From: Scenedesmus sp. ARA3
Lineage: Eukaryota > Chlorophyta > Chlorophyceae > Sphaeropleales > Scenedesmaceae
NCBI GenBank assembly: GCA_004335835.1
Contig: RWJK01001752.1
Location: 33,400-97,399 of the forward strand
Length of the DNA: 64,000 bases
Reading direction: 5' to 3'
Shown: positions 46,325 to 56,000 of the stretch, in pieces
Position numbering within the stretch: the first letter of the stretch is position 1
How the letters are laid out: the number at the start of each line of letters is the position of its first letter
Translations under genes and position numbers: made by a program
Notes under the pieces: model-generated
The model's input: only the letters and a program-made list of their open reading frames with translations
The model's database searches: none
Told to the model about the DNA's origin: nothing

Positions 46325-48538
46325 GCAACACCCAGCAGATGCTGCACTGCTGCTGCCTCGTGAGGTTGATGTCAGGTCTGCCTACCGGCGCCTGGCAGTG
46401 CTGCTGCACCCAGACAAGTGCGGCCTTCCGGGTGCTGCTGCTGCCTTTGCACTGGTGAGGCGAGCGCATACCTGCCTCATGCAGGCCCTGGCAGCGCAGC
46501 GTGCTGCTGCTGCAGCAAGCCTTGAGCAAGTAACCAGGCGAGATCAGGCACCTGGAGAAGCAGAAGAACAAGCGTCTGCCGATATGCAGCAGGCTGCAGA
46601 GGATGAAAATGCACAGCGGTCGGCTGCTGCAGCGCCAAGCAACAGGAACAGGCGGGCAGTGGTAGGGCTGCAGCTGACGCCGCCGCTGCTGCAGCTGCTG
46701 CGGCTGCCAGCTGGCTGGCTGCAGCCTGCTGTGGCTGGCGACAGCCAGCTGCCGCTGCTGCTGCTGGTCAAGGTGAAGCCAGGTGCGGCTATACTGTAAC
46801 TTGATGGAATTGATTTCATCAGTGTTGGAGTGGTTCCTTTGTCGGCATGCATGCTGCTGCTGCGACAAAGCGTATGTCCTGTGCTAATTGATGCCCAGCA
46901 TTTGTTTGTATGCTGCTGTGTTGTCTACGAGGAAAAGAGATAGCCTTGAACCCGAGCGCCTGGACAGGCTAGCACGGCTGTGGCTGTCATTGTAGCTGAC
47001 TTGACAGCTTTGCTGCATCAAGTAAAGCCCTTACCTTACTGGCATTGCATGATGGCACCTCTCTGCTGCGTCTGTGTCTGCAGGTAGTGTGGAGCGCGCA
47101 GCGGCAGACAGGCAGCGTGCAAAGCAGGAGAGGGCTCTGCAGCTGCTGCTGCTGCTGCCGGTGATTGTGATGAGCATGGTGCAGCAGGCAGTAGCCCAGT
47201 ATGTAGCTTGGAAGCCAGCATGCAGCAGCATCCTGGGCCGGCTGTACAGCTGGCAGCTGGGCAGTGTGCTGCAGCTGCAGCACTAGATACAGCGGAAATG
47301 AGCCGGCTCAACGGCATGCACACGGAAAGTAGCGCAGCTACAGCCTTTGTAGGCTCAGGTGCAGCTGTATCGGCAGCTGGCAGTGTTGGAGAGGCAGTGG
47401 CCGCGCCAGCAGCAGCAGAGGTTGATGCCATCGCTGCTGCCAATGCTGCTGCAGCAGCAGCCACTGCAGCATTCCAAGCTGCGCCGATGGATTGGGATGC
47501 TGCAGCAGCTGCTGTTGCAGTGAGCAACACAGCAGCGGAAAGTGCAGAGGCCGCATTGATGGCAGCATCAGCATATGTAACTGCTGCTGGTGCTGCTGCT
47601 GTGCCGGGGGAGGAGCAGCAGCAGCTTGACTACCAGCAGCAGCAGCAGCAGCAGCAGTGGGATGCTGCTTATCTGGAGCAACAGCAGCAGTGGTACGCGT
47701 GGCAGCAGTGGCAGGCCATGCAGCAGCCCAGCAGCAGCGACAGTGCTGGCAGTTTGACCTGGGAGCAGCAGCAGCAGCAGCAGCAGCAGCAATCGGCTGG
47801 CCAGGGTTACTATAAGTATGGCTGGTGGGTGCCTGGTGGGTGGACAGACAGCAGCACAACTTGGATGGCTGATGAGTATGGCAGCAGCAGCGGCAGCGGT
47901 GGGTTTGCAGCCTTGACTAATCATGGCAGCAGCAGCAGCGGCAAAGGAGGCAAGAAAGACAAGCACAAGCAGCAGAAGAGGCTCATGCTGCCACCTAAAC
48001 CTCGCAAGAGTGCGGCAGCAGCAGCAGCAGCAGCAGCAGCGGCGGCGGCAGCGGCAGCCAGTGTTGGCATGCATCCCCTGCCGCTACCAGGTGCAGCAGC
48101 AGCAGCAGGGGCAGCAGCAGCAGCTAGCCCTAGTGTTCTGCTGGGAGCGCATGCTGGCATGCGCTCTCAAGCAAGAGCTCAGCTGAGGTCTCTTGCATTG
48201 CCAAACTGCCAGCCCATCAGCACACAAGGCCAGCTGGCAGCAGCACTGACTTCTGTACCATACAACAGGCTTGATGGGATCGGCTCTGCAGGATCAGCAG
48301 CAGCAGCAGCAGCAGCAGCAGGATCACATGGTGAGGAGGTGCGGGGGCTGCTGCTGGTGCCAGTGCTGGGTGCAATGCGTGGCGGCTTCCCTCTGAATGG
48401 CACCTACTTCCAAAGCAGCAATGAGGCCTTCCTGGACCAGCGCAGCCTGATGCAGCCGCTGCAGCTGCCGCAGGAGCTGCTGCAGCTGCTGCACCAGCAG
48501 CTGAACGACAGCAGTTTTTTGCAGCAATGTGGTGAAAC

Positions 48539-48589
<51 letters not shown>

Positions 48590-48688
48590 TGGGCAGGATG
48601 AAGATCATGCTCAGCTGCAACAGCAGAAGCAGCCAGAAGCGTTTGGTGGGGAGGCTTGTGCTGCAGTACTACCTGCAGATTGTGCGGA

Positions 48689-48725
<37 letters not shown>

Positions 48726-48923
48726 CCTGCCTTGCTGTGGCGTGACGTGTACTTTGGCTCCAGTGTGGCCTCCATCTGCAGCGGCATGAGCCAGCAGCAG
48801 CTGAAGGCTTTCTTCAGCCCCCGGGGCTGCATGTGCATCCGCAGCTACGATCCGCTCACTGGAGGGGCTTCATTGAAGCTGCCTGCGTACTTGGCGCCAG
48901 CAGCAGCAGGGGGCGTTGACTGA
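35447..48923 (+). CDS. DME: DEMETER-family 5-methylcytosine DNA glycosylase with J domain
   Basis: Clear exons: (start unresolved)-35642, 36173-36247, 36402-37172, 37844-38211, 38835-38913, 39361-43903, 44164-44301, 44832-46772, 47088-48923; phases agree and give >3,200 residues. In order: a Cys-containing SAND/TDBD-like module (CLCPACQQ, FERHAGAGSSKKWKAS); the first glycosylase helices (GGSVLDSVVGAFLTQAVSD); a ~1,430-residue low-complexity insert; the helix-hairpin-helix (GLGRKSIGC, catalytic Lys codon 43799) with DVNVGR (Asp codon 43853); the 4Fe-4S motif C-x6-C-x2-C-x5-C from 44838; a J domain with helix I (CYDVLELE) and HPD at 46407-46415, split by 30 Gln; and an RRM_DME end (NGTYFQ, DVYFGSSVASICSGMS). 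It excises 5-methylcytosine from nuclear DNA in active demethylation. The ATG at 35447 is well placed but reads out of frame with the first exon. Confidence 0.85.
35580..35890 (+). repeat. Tandem echo of the first DEMETER exon end
   Basis: The exon end coding NWLVRCLCPACQQEAGPDG with its GTGAGT donor (about 35585-35650) is repeated almost exactly at about 35825-35892, again with a GTGAGT donor. Only the first fits the upstream exon. The unit is about 240 bases. Confidence 0.85.
37130..37312 (+). repeat. Echo of the exon end coding LWLQRVHSFIGAVR
   Basis: Bases 37127-37180 (exon end plus GTGCGG donor) are repeated at 37261-37315 with a GTGGGG donor. The two differ at only a few positions, consistent with recent duplication of a unit of about 135 bases. 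Confidence 0.85.
37477..37561 (+). pseudogene. Truncated copy of the first DEMETER glycosylase exon
   Basis: After a CTCTCCAG acceptor this copy encodes RSVLGG...HWGGSVLDSLVGAFLTQA, almost identical to the exon that starts at 37844. It then runs straight into a CTG tract and loses the following VSDVQSS part and the donor. Its phase is compatible with the upstream exon. The copy at 37844 is therefore the working one, and this one is a dead or mutually exclusive alternative. Confidence 0.8.
37623..37768. other. Assembly gap (146 N) inside a CTG tract
   Basis: The run of N is flanked on both sides by uninterrupted CTG repeats (about 37568-37622 and 37769-37826). The true length of the triplet array between the two exon copies is therefore unknown and could be long. 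Confidence 0.98.
38415..38526 (+). mobile_element. Dispersed ~110-bp repeat, copy 2
   Basis: This is the reverse-complement counterpart of 20277-20390, here in the intron 38212-38834. It includes a GC-rich imperfect hairpin around CCAGGGGCAGCGCCCCTGG. Two copies in unrelated introns and opposite orientation argue for a small mobile repeat family. Confidence 0.6.
38700..39360 (+). repeat. Echoes of DEMETER exons 38835 and 39361
   Basis: A decayed copy of the acceptor and start of exon 38835 (GCCTGCCTGTGGACTTGCA, then GACATGGTTGACTAAGTGGCTGT) lies at 38711-38765 and holds a stop. Two copies of the acceptor and start of exon 39361 (GGCCTGCA.GG.CT.CT) precede it near 39088-39118 and 39178-39212, with shared intron text (CTTGC.CACTGT.CG) between them. 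Confidence 0.75.
39430..43715 (+). other. DME: Giant low-complexity insertion within the glycosylase fold
   Basis: A single open exon segment of about 4.3 kb is dominated by Ala, Gln and Ser with scattered basic patches. It lies between the helix ARRIQAFLRQLAADPR and the helix LEWLRGKPVSEVRSFLSSVYGLG, which are nearly adjacent in land-plant DEMETER. It includes a 21-Ala run at 42974-43036 and several Gln runs. It carries no recognised domain and is probably disordered. Confidence 0.8.
44005..44600 (+). repeat. Near-identical tandem duplication around exon 44164
   Basis: A ~133-base block starting GGCGCTGTACGAGCTGCACTA (exon end coding ALYELHYLAITLGK, donor and intron) occurs at about 44262-44395 and again at 44400-44536 with no difference that I can see. 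A third, shorter copy starts near 44549. Upstream, the exon start (CAGGCTGC.GC..TTG.AAGCCCTT) has a diverged echo at 44006-44050. Confidence 0.9.
46116..46205 (+). repeat. DME: (CAG)29CAA polyglutamine inside the J domain
   Basis: Thirty Gln codons, nearly all CAG, lie between J-domain helix I (codons 46089-46112) and helix II, whose HPD loop is at 46407-46415. A second Gln-rich stretch lies at 46292-46330. Together they insert about 80 residues into a domain that is normally about 70 residues long. Confidence 0.9.
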
Positions 48924-49120
48924 AGTTTGACCAGGCGTGGGTATCTGCAGCTGCGCATAGCTCACATCAACCCCTGACTAAAGGGGCTTCATTGAAGCTG
49001 CCTGCTTACCTGGCGCCAGCAGCAGCAGGGGGCGTTGACTGATATTTGACTGGTGAGGGGAGCTGCCTGTGCAGCTGGCGACTGCAGCAGCAGGGGGCGT
49101 TGACTGAGGTTTGACTGGCG
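48870..49120 (+). repeat. Three copies of the DEMETER stop-codon region
   Basis: The final codons GGCGCCAGCAGCAGCAGGGGGCG and TTGACTGA (48892-48923) recur at 49014-49041 and, more diverged, at 49084-49112. Each is followed by a TTTGAC-like motif. An ACTAAAGGGGCTTCATTGAAG block is also doubled. The pattern resembles the array after the BNR gene. Confidence 0.8.
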
Positions 49121-49124
49121 GCTG

Positions 49125-49633
49125 TGGTACAGGATTCCACCAGAGTTGGATGGTTCACGAGGAGATAGTTTTGGCGCATGGATGTCTGTTGCTGTCATTG
49201 GCGGAGGTTTTGCGTTGTGCAGCTGCGTAGCTTAGTACTGCTCCCTCAGGGTGAAGTTCACTGCCCGTGTGCAGGCCGCCTGACCCTGAATTGCCACAAC
49301 AGCCAGCAGCCTTGCCAACGGCCTGATAAAAACCGAAATGGTACATATTGAGTTTTGTTGTCCTGTTAGTGGACATCACTGGTGCTTGATGCAGAAACAA
49401 CTGCAGCTCATGAGACTCCTGTTTGAACAGGCTGTCGCCAATTGGTTCGCACACGAATGTGAAGTTGCAACAGATTTTCACCGTTCTAACCAGCGCAAGC
49501 CACGACGCCCCATGATTAGCAACGCCGGTGACATACACGTGTACTAAATAATCTCCTGCGAGTGCATCAAATGCTGCAGTGTGACTTGAACCGTCGCCTT
49601 ATCTAATAGCCGTGGTCACCCGGTGCCCCGGGT
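49125..49633. other. Intergenic before the GPI-anchored protein gene
   Basis: About 0.5 kb with low triplet content. It holds a short open frame at 49338-49547 without support. The right end carries the putative promoter of the next gene. Confidence 0.5.
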
Positions 49634-49640
49634 TATATAG
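49634..49640 (+). promoter_or_regulatory. Candidate TATA box (TATATAG)
   Basis: TATATAG lies 80 bases before the ATG at 49720, just after a GC-rich CCCGGTGCCCCGGG segment. Position and sequence suit a core promoter for the small secreted protein gene. Confidence 0.5.
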
Positions 49641-49719
49641 CACCGCGATCGCTGAGATTCCGCATAGAGTTTTCTATATCATCTAACTGTTCTATTGACC
49701 ACCCGCTCACATCGTTAAA

Positions 49720-50807
49720 ATGGCGAAACTCCTGGTATGCACCTGCCTGCTTGCCGTCCTTACAGGTGAGTGCCGTTGCTGCAGCTGTTTTCAATCAATA
49801 AAGCACTTAAACTAATGATTGCTACCCTGCTTTGTGTCAGATCACTGCCTGTCACTGCTGACCAACATGAAGGAACTCCGACACTGCTTGCAGGGCACGC
49901 TTTGGCTGCACAGCCTGCTGCTGGTACTCAGCTGGTCGAGGTAGGTGCTGTAGGTGCTTGCCTAATCCACTGCAGCGGGCGTGCACATGGATCGACTGCA
50001 ACTGCTGCTGCTGCTACTGCCGCGCCCTGGCAGATCAACAGCTGATCAGCTGCCCACCTTGCTGGTTCCAGCAACGCTCTATGGGTTCTGAATTGAAAGT
50101 CGCTGTGTTGTACTTGGGAGTGTGGCTCCACCTCAAGCACCTGCAACCTGCACTGCGCTGCAATCGCACACAACCACCTGCTTTGCACATGTATGAAGAA
50201 GAATTGCAGTGCTGACTCACCACTGCGCTGCTGCCTGGCCAATTTCTGCAGGTGCGCGTCGCATCGGATGATGACCCGAAGCAGGTCACACCACGCATGA
50301 ACGCCATCAAAGAGTGAGTGGTTACCCTCTGGTTGCTGACTCTGCAGCATCATCACTGCAGCAGCGGCCCTCTCGCACTAGGGCTACAGGCTAGCACTAT
50401 GCTGCAGCTGCAGGATCCTGCAGCATGTTATAACATGATCAGGGTATGGTGAGCAAGTGCCCGTCCCTCACTGGCCCCAAGCACAGCAGCAGGCACTGCG
50501 AGTGCTGTGCATCGACACCGCAACACACGCGAAACATCACATGCCGTATCGTGTTGACGACTGTTGGTGTGCTGCTGTGTCCTTTCCTGCAGGGCCATCG
50601 CCACCAACCTGTGTGCTGTGCCTGTGGCTGACGTGCACATCAGCTCGGTGAGCAAGCAGCCGGAGCGCAGCGACAACACTTTAATTTCGCATGTGCACAC
50701 TGCAAAGCATGCACTGCGGCGTTTATGCTCCTGCATGTCACAGTCTTGCCGGCAATATGACGCACCGGCCCTCACCAGCGGTACTGCTCTCACTGCATCC
50801 ATCGGTC

Positions 50808-50841
<34 letters not shown>

Positions 50842-50973
50842 GTGGCACAGGTTGAGCCCGAGGTGGACAGGGACGGCCAGGTGGATGGCAGCAGGGTGGT
50901 GGCCACATGCACGCCGGCAGCGGGGCAGCTGAAGGCCGTGAAGGACGCATGCATCGCAGGGGTGAGCCCACAC

Positions 50974-51011
<38 letters not shown>

Positions 51012-51571
51012 GATGGCTGGTGCTGTTCATGAGGGGTTGTGCACTGACGGGATGTCTGTGTTGAACATGAGTGTGGAAGCAGCGCAGCGGCATTGGCTGG
51101 ACTGCTCCACGCATCAGTGCAACAGGCTCAATCTCGCCCATGACCTTGCAACTGCTGCTGCTGCTGTTGCTGCTGCTGCCGCCGCTTGTGCAACAGGCTC
51201 GTCAGACTCGCTCAGCAGTCTGGGCTGACGACTTGAACATCCAGAATGTCAACTGCGGGGAGGCTGTTGCAGGCGCAGCAGCAGCAACCAAGGGTGCCAC
51301 TGCTGCCACAGCCGCCGGCAGCACAACCATGCCAGCAGCTGCAGCCACAACTGAGGCCCTGCCAGCAGCTGGCAACAGCGCAGCCGCTACTACTGCTGCT
51401 GCCGGCACCACCACTCCAGCAGACGCCAGCGCTGCGGCAACGACCGCCACCGCAACAACAGCCGCAGCAGCACCTGCTGCAGCAACGGCCCCCAAGTCTG
51501 GCGCAGGCGCTGCTGCTGCATCCACTGTGGTCATGGCCCTGGCAGGCGCTGCAGCGCTGATGCTGGTGTAA
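49720..51571 (+). CDS. Small secreted, probably GPI-anchored Ala/Thr-rich protein
   Basis: Exons: 49720-49765, 49894-49940, 50252-50313, 50593-50647, 50851-50961, 51197-51571; phases close to 231 residues. The protein starts MAKLLVCTCLLAVLTGHALA, a typical signal peptide with an Ala-x-Ala cleavage site. The mature part of about 110 residues has four Cys (NLC, ATC, DAC, VNC), probably two disulfides. The rest is an Ala/Thr/Pro-rich stalk suited to O-glycosylation, ending in a hydrophobic tail (ASTVVMALAGAAALMLV) after small residues, as in a GPI signal. I do not recognise the Cys domain. By analogy it may be a cell-surface or wall protein. Three introns end in CTG-rich tracts at or near their acceptors. 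Confidence 0.8.
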
Positions 51572-52867
51572 CCTGGCAGGTGCACTGTTGGCAAGGTTAC
51601 AGTTCCAAGACACGCATTTGTGTCAGGCTTGGCTGGACAGGGAAGCGCATTACATTGTCAGCGCAGCGATCGCGTGTGGCAAATTCGTGCAAGGCTAAGA
51701 GACTGCCATTTGTCGTGGCGTTGATGTTGGCTGTTGTACGGTGTTGCTGTGTTGGTTGTCTTCACAAATGAGTTGTACACGAACTGTGTACGGCAGTGCT
51801 GGTCTGTGGCCGTTGAGTACCTCTGTGACTGGTGGTGCCCGCATGACCAAAAACCTGGTGATTGAAGATGGAATTGCACCTCTTGTGGTGTTTCAGAGCA
51901 ATGCACTTCAACATAGCATGGCGCTTAATTGTTGCCAGTTCTGGCTCAGCTTGCAGAGGCATGGCCATGGCCATGGCATTACCTTGCATGTTAGAAAGAC
52001 AGCTGCCAATCGTGATCATTTTGGCTGTCCTGCGGCTGCTCTGCAAAATTCCTCCATGGCTACACTTGATGGCTACATGATATCTACTGACAGACCAGTG
52101 TCTGTTGCATTTGTAGCAGCAAGGTGGTGGTGTTGTTCGCCGTTTTGGCGTGCTGTGGCAAGTGGACATGTCTGATGTTGATCACAGTAATCTGCACATC
52201 TGCACTTTGCCTGGCATTCTTGCTGGCTATGCAGAGTGTTGCAATCTCATGCGTCACGAATAAATGCTTTCGATGGACTAAGGCGCCCTTTATTTTCATA
52301 CTAGATGGGGGGACGCATGCTGTAAATCTGTGCTTCAACACTGTGACACTTCCAGTCTGTCACACACCAACTTGAAGTTATAGAGGAGCCAAGTGGAGGA
52401 GCGCACGCGTGCCGTCACCAAGTACAGGCCTTGCAAGCTGGGTTACATATGTCTATGCATAGACACCACAGCACATGCCGGAAATGCAAAGCAAGAACCT
52501 GTGCAGACCCTGGATACGTAAGGTATACCCAGCCTGAACATGCATGCTCAACAATATAATTGCCATTCAGCGGCGGCGACTGTTGCAGCAGCTGGTGGCC
52601 AGCCTGAGCCCGCATCTCACCCAACGACACATCATAAGTTTGCGAAGTTGCGAACGTCATTGATCAGCATTACTTGTTCATCAAACTGGCCACCGTCAGG
52701 CTGCACTACTCCGCCAGCAGCGCGCACTTGAGTGCGCTCGAAGCTTCGCAGCCACTGCGCTGCAGCTGCAGCCGCCACCATAAGCAGCAGCGCCCGCCCC
52801 TTGCTGCACGCGCACATTTTGTGCGTCACACGACGGGAACAAGCCCATTTTCGAGCCAATGACAGGC
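51572..52867. other. Intergenic, 1.3 kb, no supported gene
   Basis: This is the 3' flank of the GPI-protein gene (+) facing the 3' end of the Ala-rich gene (-). It is low in triplet repeats and has several short open frames without support. A small GGCCAT repeat lies at 51961-51976. Confidence 0.55.
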
Positions 52868-53099
52868 TCATTGGGCAACCACTGCATCAGCCATTTGACT
52901 GAATTTGGCCAGTGACGCTAGCGCACTGGCAAGCTGCACTATGGCAAGCAGCCGCTGTTCATGACTACTTGCGTCCTGCAGCGCATCAGCTCGAGTAACC
53001 ACACTCTTCAACGCCTCACCAGCTCTGCTTACAAGCGCTACTGCCTGCTGCACCACGCCAGCAGACTGGCTGCTGATGGTGGCTGCCGATGGTGCAGCT
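52863..53099 (-). pseudogene. Tandem echo of the Ala-rich gene's 3' end
   Basis: Just past the TGA, in another frame, the minus strand encodes GVVQQAVALVSRAGEALKSV and onward. This is clearly related to GLVQQAAELVGRAGEALQGV in the main frame and ends ...ADAVVAQ at about 52868. It could be an alternative C-terminal exon, but no convincing splice pair joins it, so it is more likely a decayed duplicate. Confidence 0.6.
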
Positions 53100-54551
53100 T
53101 CAGCCCTCCACCAAGCTAGCCACAATCGCGCAGCACAGCTCCGCTAGCAACGCACACTCCACAGCCACAGCACTGCAGCTGCAGCCATCACTGTCACCAC
53201 CGCCTGCCGCTTGCTCCACATGTCGAGCACTCCCATTCTGCCCTGCAGCAGCTTGAGTAACAACACCCTGCAGTGCTTCACCAGCTCTGCCCACAAGCTC
53301 TGCTGCCTGCTGCACCAAGCCAGTAGGCAATTGGCTGCTGCCATCTGCTGCTGCATCGGCCATAGCGCTGTCCCCACCGCCGCCAACCAGCTGCAGCACA
53401 TGACCCAGCTGCTCGTCTGGCAGCAGCAGCACCCGCAGCACCTGCGCCACTGCCGCTGCCAGCTGCAGCAGCAGCTCGCGTGCCGGCTGGTGCTGCAGGC
53501 GGGCTAGGCCTGCTGCCAGCACTGCTGACAACGCTGGAGCCAGCTCACCCACTGCCTGCTGCCTCTCAAGGCCCTGACAGTTGCCCTGCTGCTGCTCCTG
53601 CTGCTGCTGCTGTTGCCCTGCTGGCTGTTGGTACGCCCGTGGAAGCGCTGTGTCCCTGAGCTGTCTCAGCTGCAGCTGCGACTGCACAGACAGCACATCA
53701 AGCAGCGCAGCCAGCACTATGTGTGTGCCCTCAGCCTCACCAGCAGCAGCAGCTTCATATGCAGACGCTGCAGCCGCACTGCATGCAGCACTGCTGAGCA
53801 CTGCCTGCAGCGCACTCGCAGGAGCAGCCTGAAGCAGTGGCAGCAGCTGCCGCAGTGTGAGCAGCAGCACAGGCTGCACCAGGTCTTGACAAGCGAAAGC
53901 AGCAACCCCAGACCCATCCCGCTGCTGCTGCTGCTGCTGCTGGAGCAGCAGGTAGATCAGCTGGTCCCATACTGCTGCTGGCAGTGCTGTGCCATGCAGC
54001 TGCTGCAGCGCAGCCTTACACTCCCTCAGCAGCGCATCACTGCTGCTGGGATCGCGCACTGCTGCTGCTTCCGCAGCAACAGCCATCACTGCAATGTGAG
54101 CACAGGAGCTAGGAAGACCCTGTGTGGCAGCCTGGTTGCTGAGGTGCAGCATCTCGCATACTAGCCCTTGTGCTGCCTCCCGTCTGCTGGTGGTGGGGGT
54201 GCCACCAGTGGCGCTGCTGCTGCTACCCCTGGCTGCACCAGGTGATGGAGCTGCACTGCACACGCTGTGGTGGTATGCTGCCTTCAAAGCGGCACAGCAG
54301 GACTGCTCTAGCGCTTGCTGGGCATTCACATCTGCCTCACCACCACCAGCAGCAGCAGCAGCGGCCCGGCTGCTGCCATGCAGCACCATCTGCAGCAGCA
54401 GGCCAGGCACGCCACGTGCCTTCAGGCCTGCCCAGTCCCACCCTGCTGGCCCCTGCTGCACTGCCCTGCCGCAGCTGACACTGCTGCTGCCAGCCTCACC
54501 CTCTCCAGCAACATTCCCTCCCTGCACTGTTGAACCTGCTGCTGCTGCCAG

Positions 54552-54583
<32 letters not shown>

Positions 54584-54720
54584 GGTTAGTTGACTCAGCG
54601 CAGATCCAGAAGTCCATTAGGCGGCCAGCTGCCTGCAGCTGCAGTGCTGCTGTGCCAGGGTCCTGCCCTGCCTGCTGCAGCAGCAGCTGCCTCAGCTCAG
54701 GGCAGGCGGCAGCATGAGAT
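53100..54720 (-). CDS. Ala/Gln/Leu-rich alpha-helical protein, unknown family
   Basis: An uninterrupted frame runs from about 54717 to the TGA at 53100-53102. The first in-frame ATG is at 54617 (MDFWICAES), but the open frame and helical character extend about 33 codons upstream (PELRQLLLQQAGQDPG...), so this may be the last exon of a longer gene cut by the inversion next to it. From 54617 it codes 505 residues of amphipathic, Leu/Ala/Gln-rich helices (for example QLIYLLLQQ, LLLTLRQLLPLLQ, AQVLRVLLLPDEQL), suggesting a HEAT/ARM-like solenoid. I cannot name the family. An inverted paralogue lies at 54862-55999, and a tandem echo of its C-terminus follows the stop. Confidence 0.6.
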
Positions 54721-54861
54721 TAGAGACCTCAGTAGCCCACACCGTCAACGATGAGTGCTTTACATATATTTTTCTGTGAACGTCAAGTGTAGAAGCACTC
54801 TGCCTGGGGAGTACCGTCGCAAGGCAGAAACTCAAAAGAATTGACTGCTAGAGAGAACAAT

Positions 54862-55999
54862 GGTGGAACAGCACGTGCAGTGCAGCTCAGTCAGATGGGA
54901 CAGCCGGCTGCAGCAGCAGCAGCAGCAGTAGCACCACCACCAGCAGACGGGGGCTGGTATACGAGATGCTGCACCTCAGCAGCCGGGTTGCTGCACAGGG
55001 TCATTATAGCTCCTGTGCTCACATTGCAGTGATGGCTGTTGCTGCGGCAGCAGCAGCAGTGCGGGATCCCAGCAGCAGTGGTGCACTGCTGCAGGAGTGC
55101 ACAGTAGCGCTGCAGCAGCTGAGCAGCACAGACCTGCCAGCAGCAGTATGGGACGAGCTGATCTACCTGCTGCTACAGCAGCAGCAGCAGCAGCAGCAGC
55201 GGGATGGGCCGGGGGTGGACGTCGCTTCCATTTCTCACGACCTGGTGCATCCTGTGCTGCTGCTTGCACTGCGGCAGCTGTTGGCCCTGCTGCATGCTGC
55301 TCCTGCAAGTGTGCTGCAGGCAGTGATAAGCAGCGCTGCTGCTTGCGATGCGGCTGCAGCTGCTGCTGTAAACACTGAGGGCACACACACAGCGCTTGCT
55401 GCGCTGGTTGATGTGCTGTCTGTGCAGTCGCAGCTACAGCTGAGACAGCTCAGCCACACAGAGCTTCCACATGCATATATCCACCCGGCAGAGCAGCAGC
55501 AGCAGCAGCAGCAGGAGCAGCAGCAGGGCAACTGGCAGGACCTTGAGAGGCAGCAGGCAGTGGGTGAGCTGTCGCCAGCGCTAGCAGCAGTGCTGGCAGC
55601 TGGCCTAGCATGCCTGCAGCACCAGCCGGCACGCGAGCTGCTGCTGCAGCTGGCAGCGGCAGTGGCGCAGGTGCTGCGGGTGCTGCTGCTGCCAGACGAG
55701 CAGCTGTGTTATGTGCTGCAGCTGGTTTGCGGCAGTGGGGACAGCGCTGTGGCTGATGCAGCAGCAGACAGCAGCAGCAGCCAGCTGCTTGGCTTGGTGC
55801 AGCAGGCAGCAGAGCTTGTCGGCAGAGCTGGGAAAGCACTGCAGGGTGTTGCTACTCAAGCTGCTGCAGGGCAGGATGGGGGTGCCTCACAAGTTGAGCA
55901 AGGGGCAGGCGGTGGTGACAGTGATGGCTGCAGCTGCAGCGCTGTGGCTGTGGAGTGTGCGCTGCTGGCGGAGCTGTGCAGCGCGATTGTGGCTAGTTA
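54862..55999 (+). pseudogene. Inverted, 5'-truncated copy of the Ala-rich gene
   Basis: The plus strand from about 54862 to the TAA at 55998-56000 encodes EMLHLSSRVAAQG... through ELCSAIVAS, matching the minus gene's EMLHLSNQAATQG... through ELCCAIVAS along its length. The copy lacks the N-terminal ~120 residues, has no ATG in a matching position and starts within a frame interrupted upstream. Arms of about 1.1 kb thus form a diverged palindrome centred near 54,570. The coding frame is nonetheless largely intact. Confidence 0.75.
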
Positions 56000-56000
56000 A

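Noticed and set aside
54862..55999. Inverted copy as a functional gene
   Set aside because: It has no ATG in the homologous position, and the N-terminal quarter is missing. Called a pseudogene, although the long intact frame leaves some doubt.
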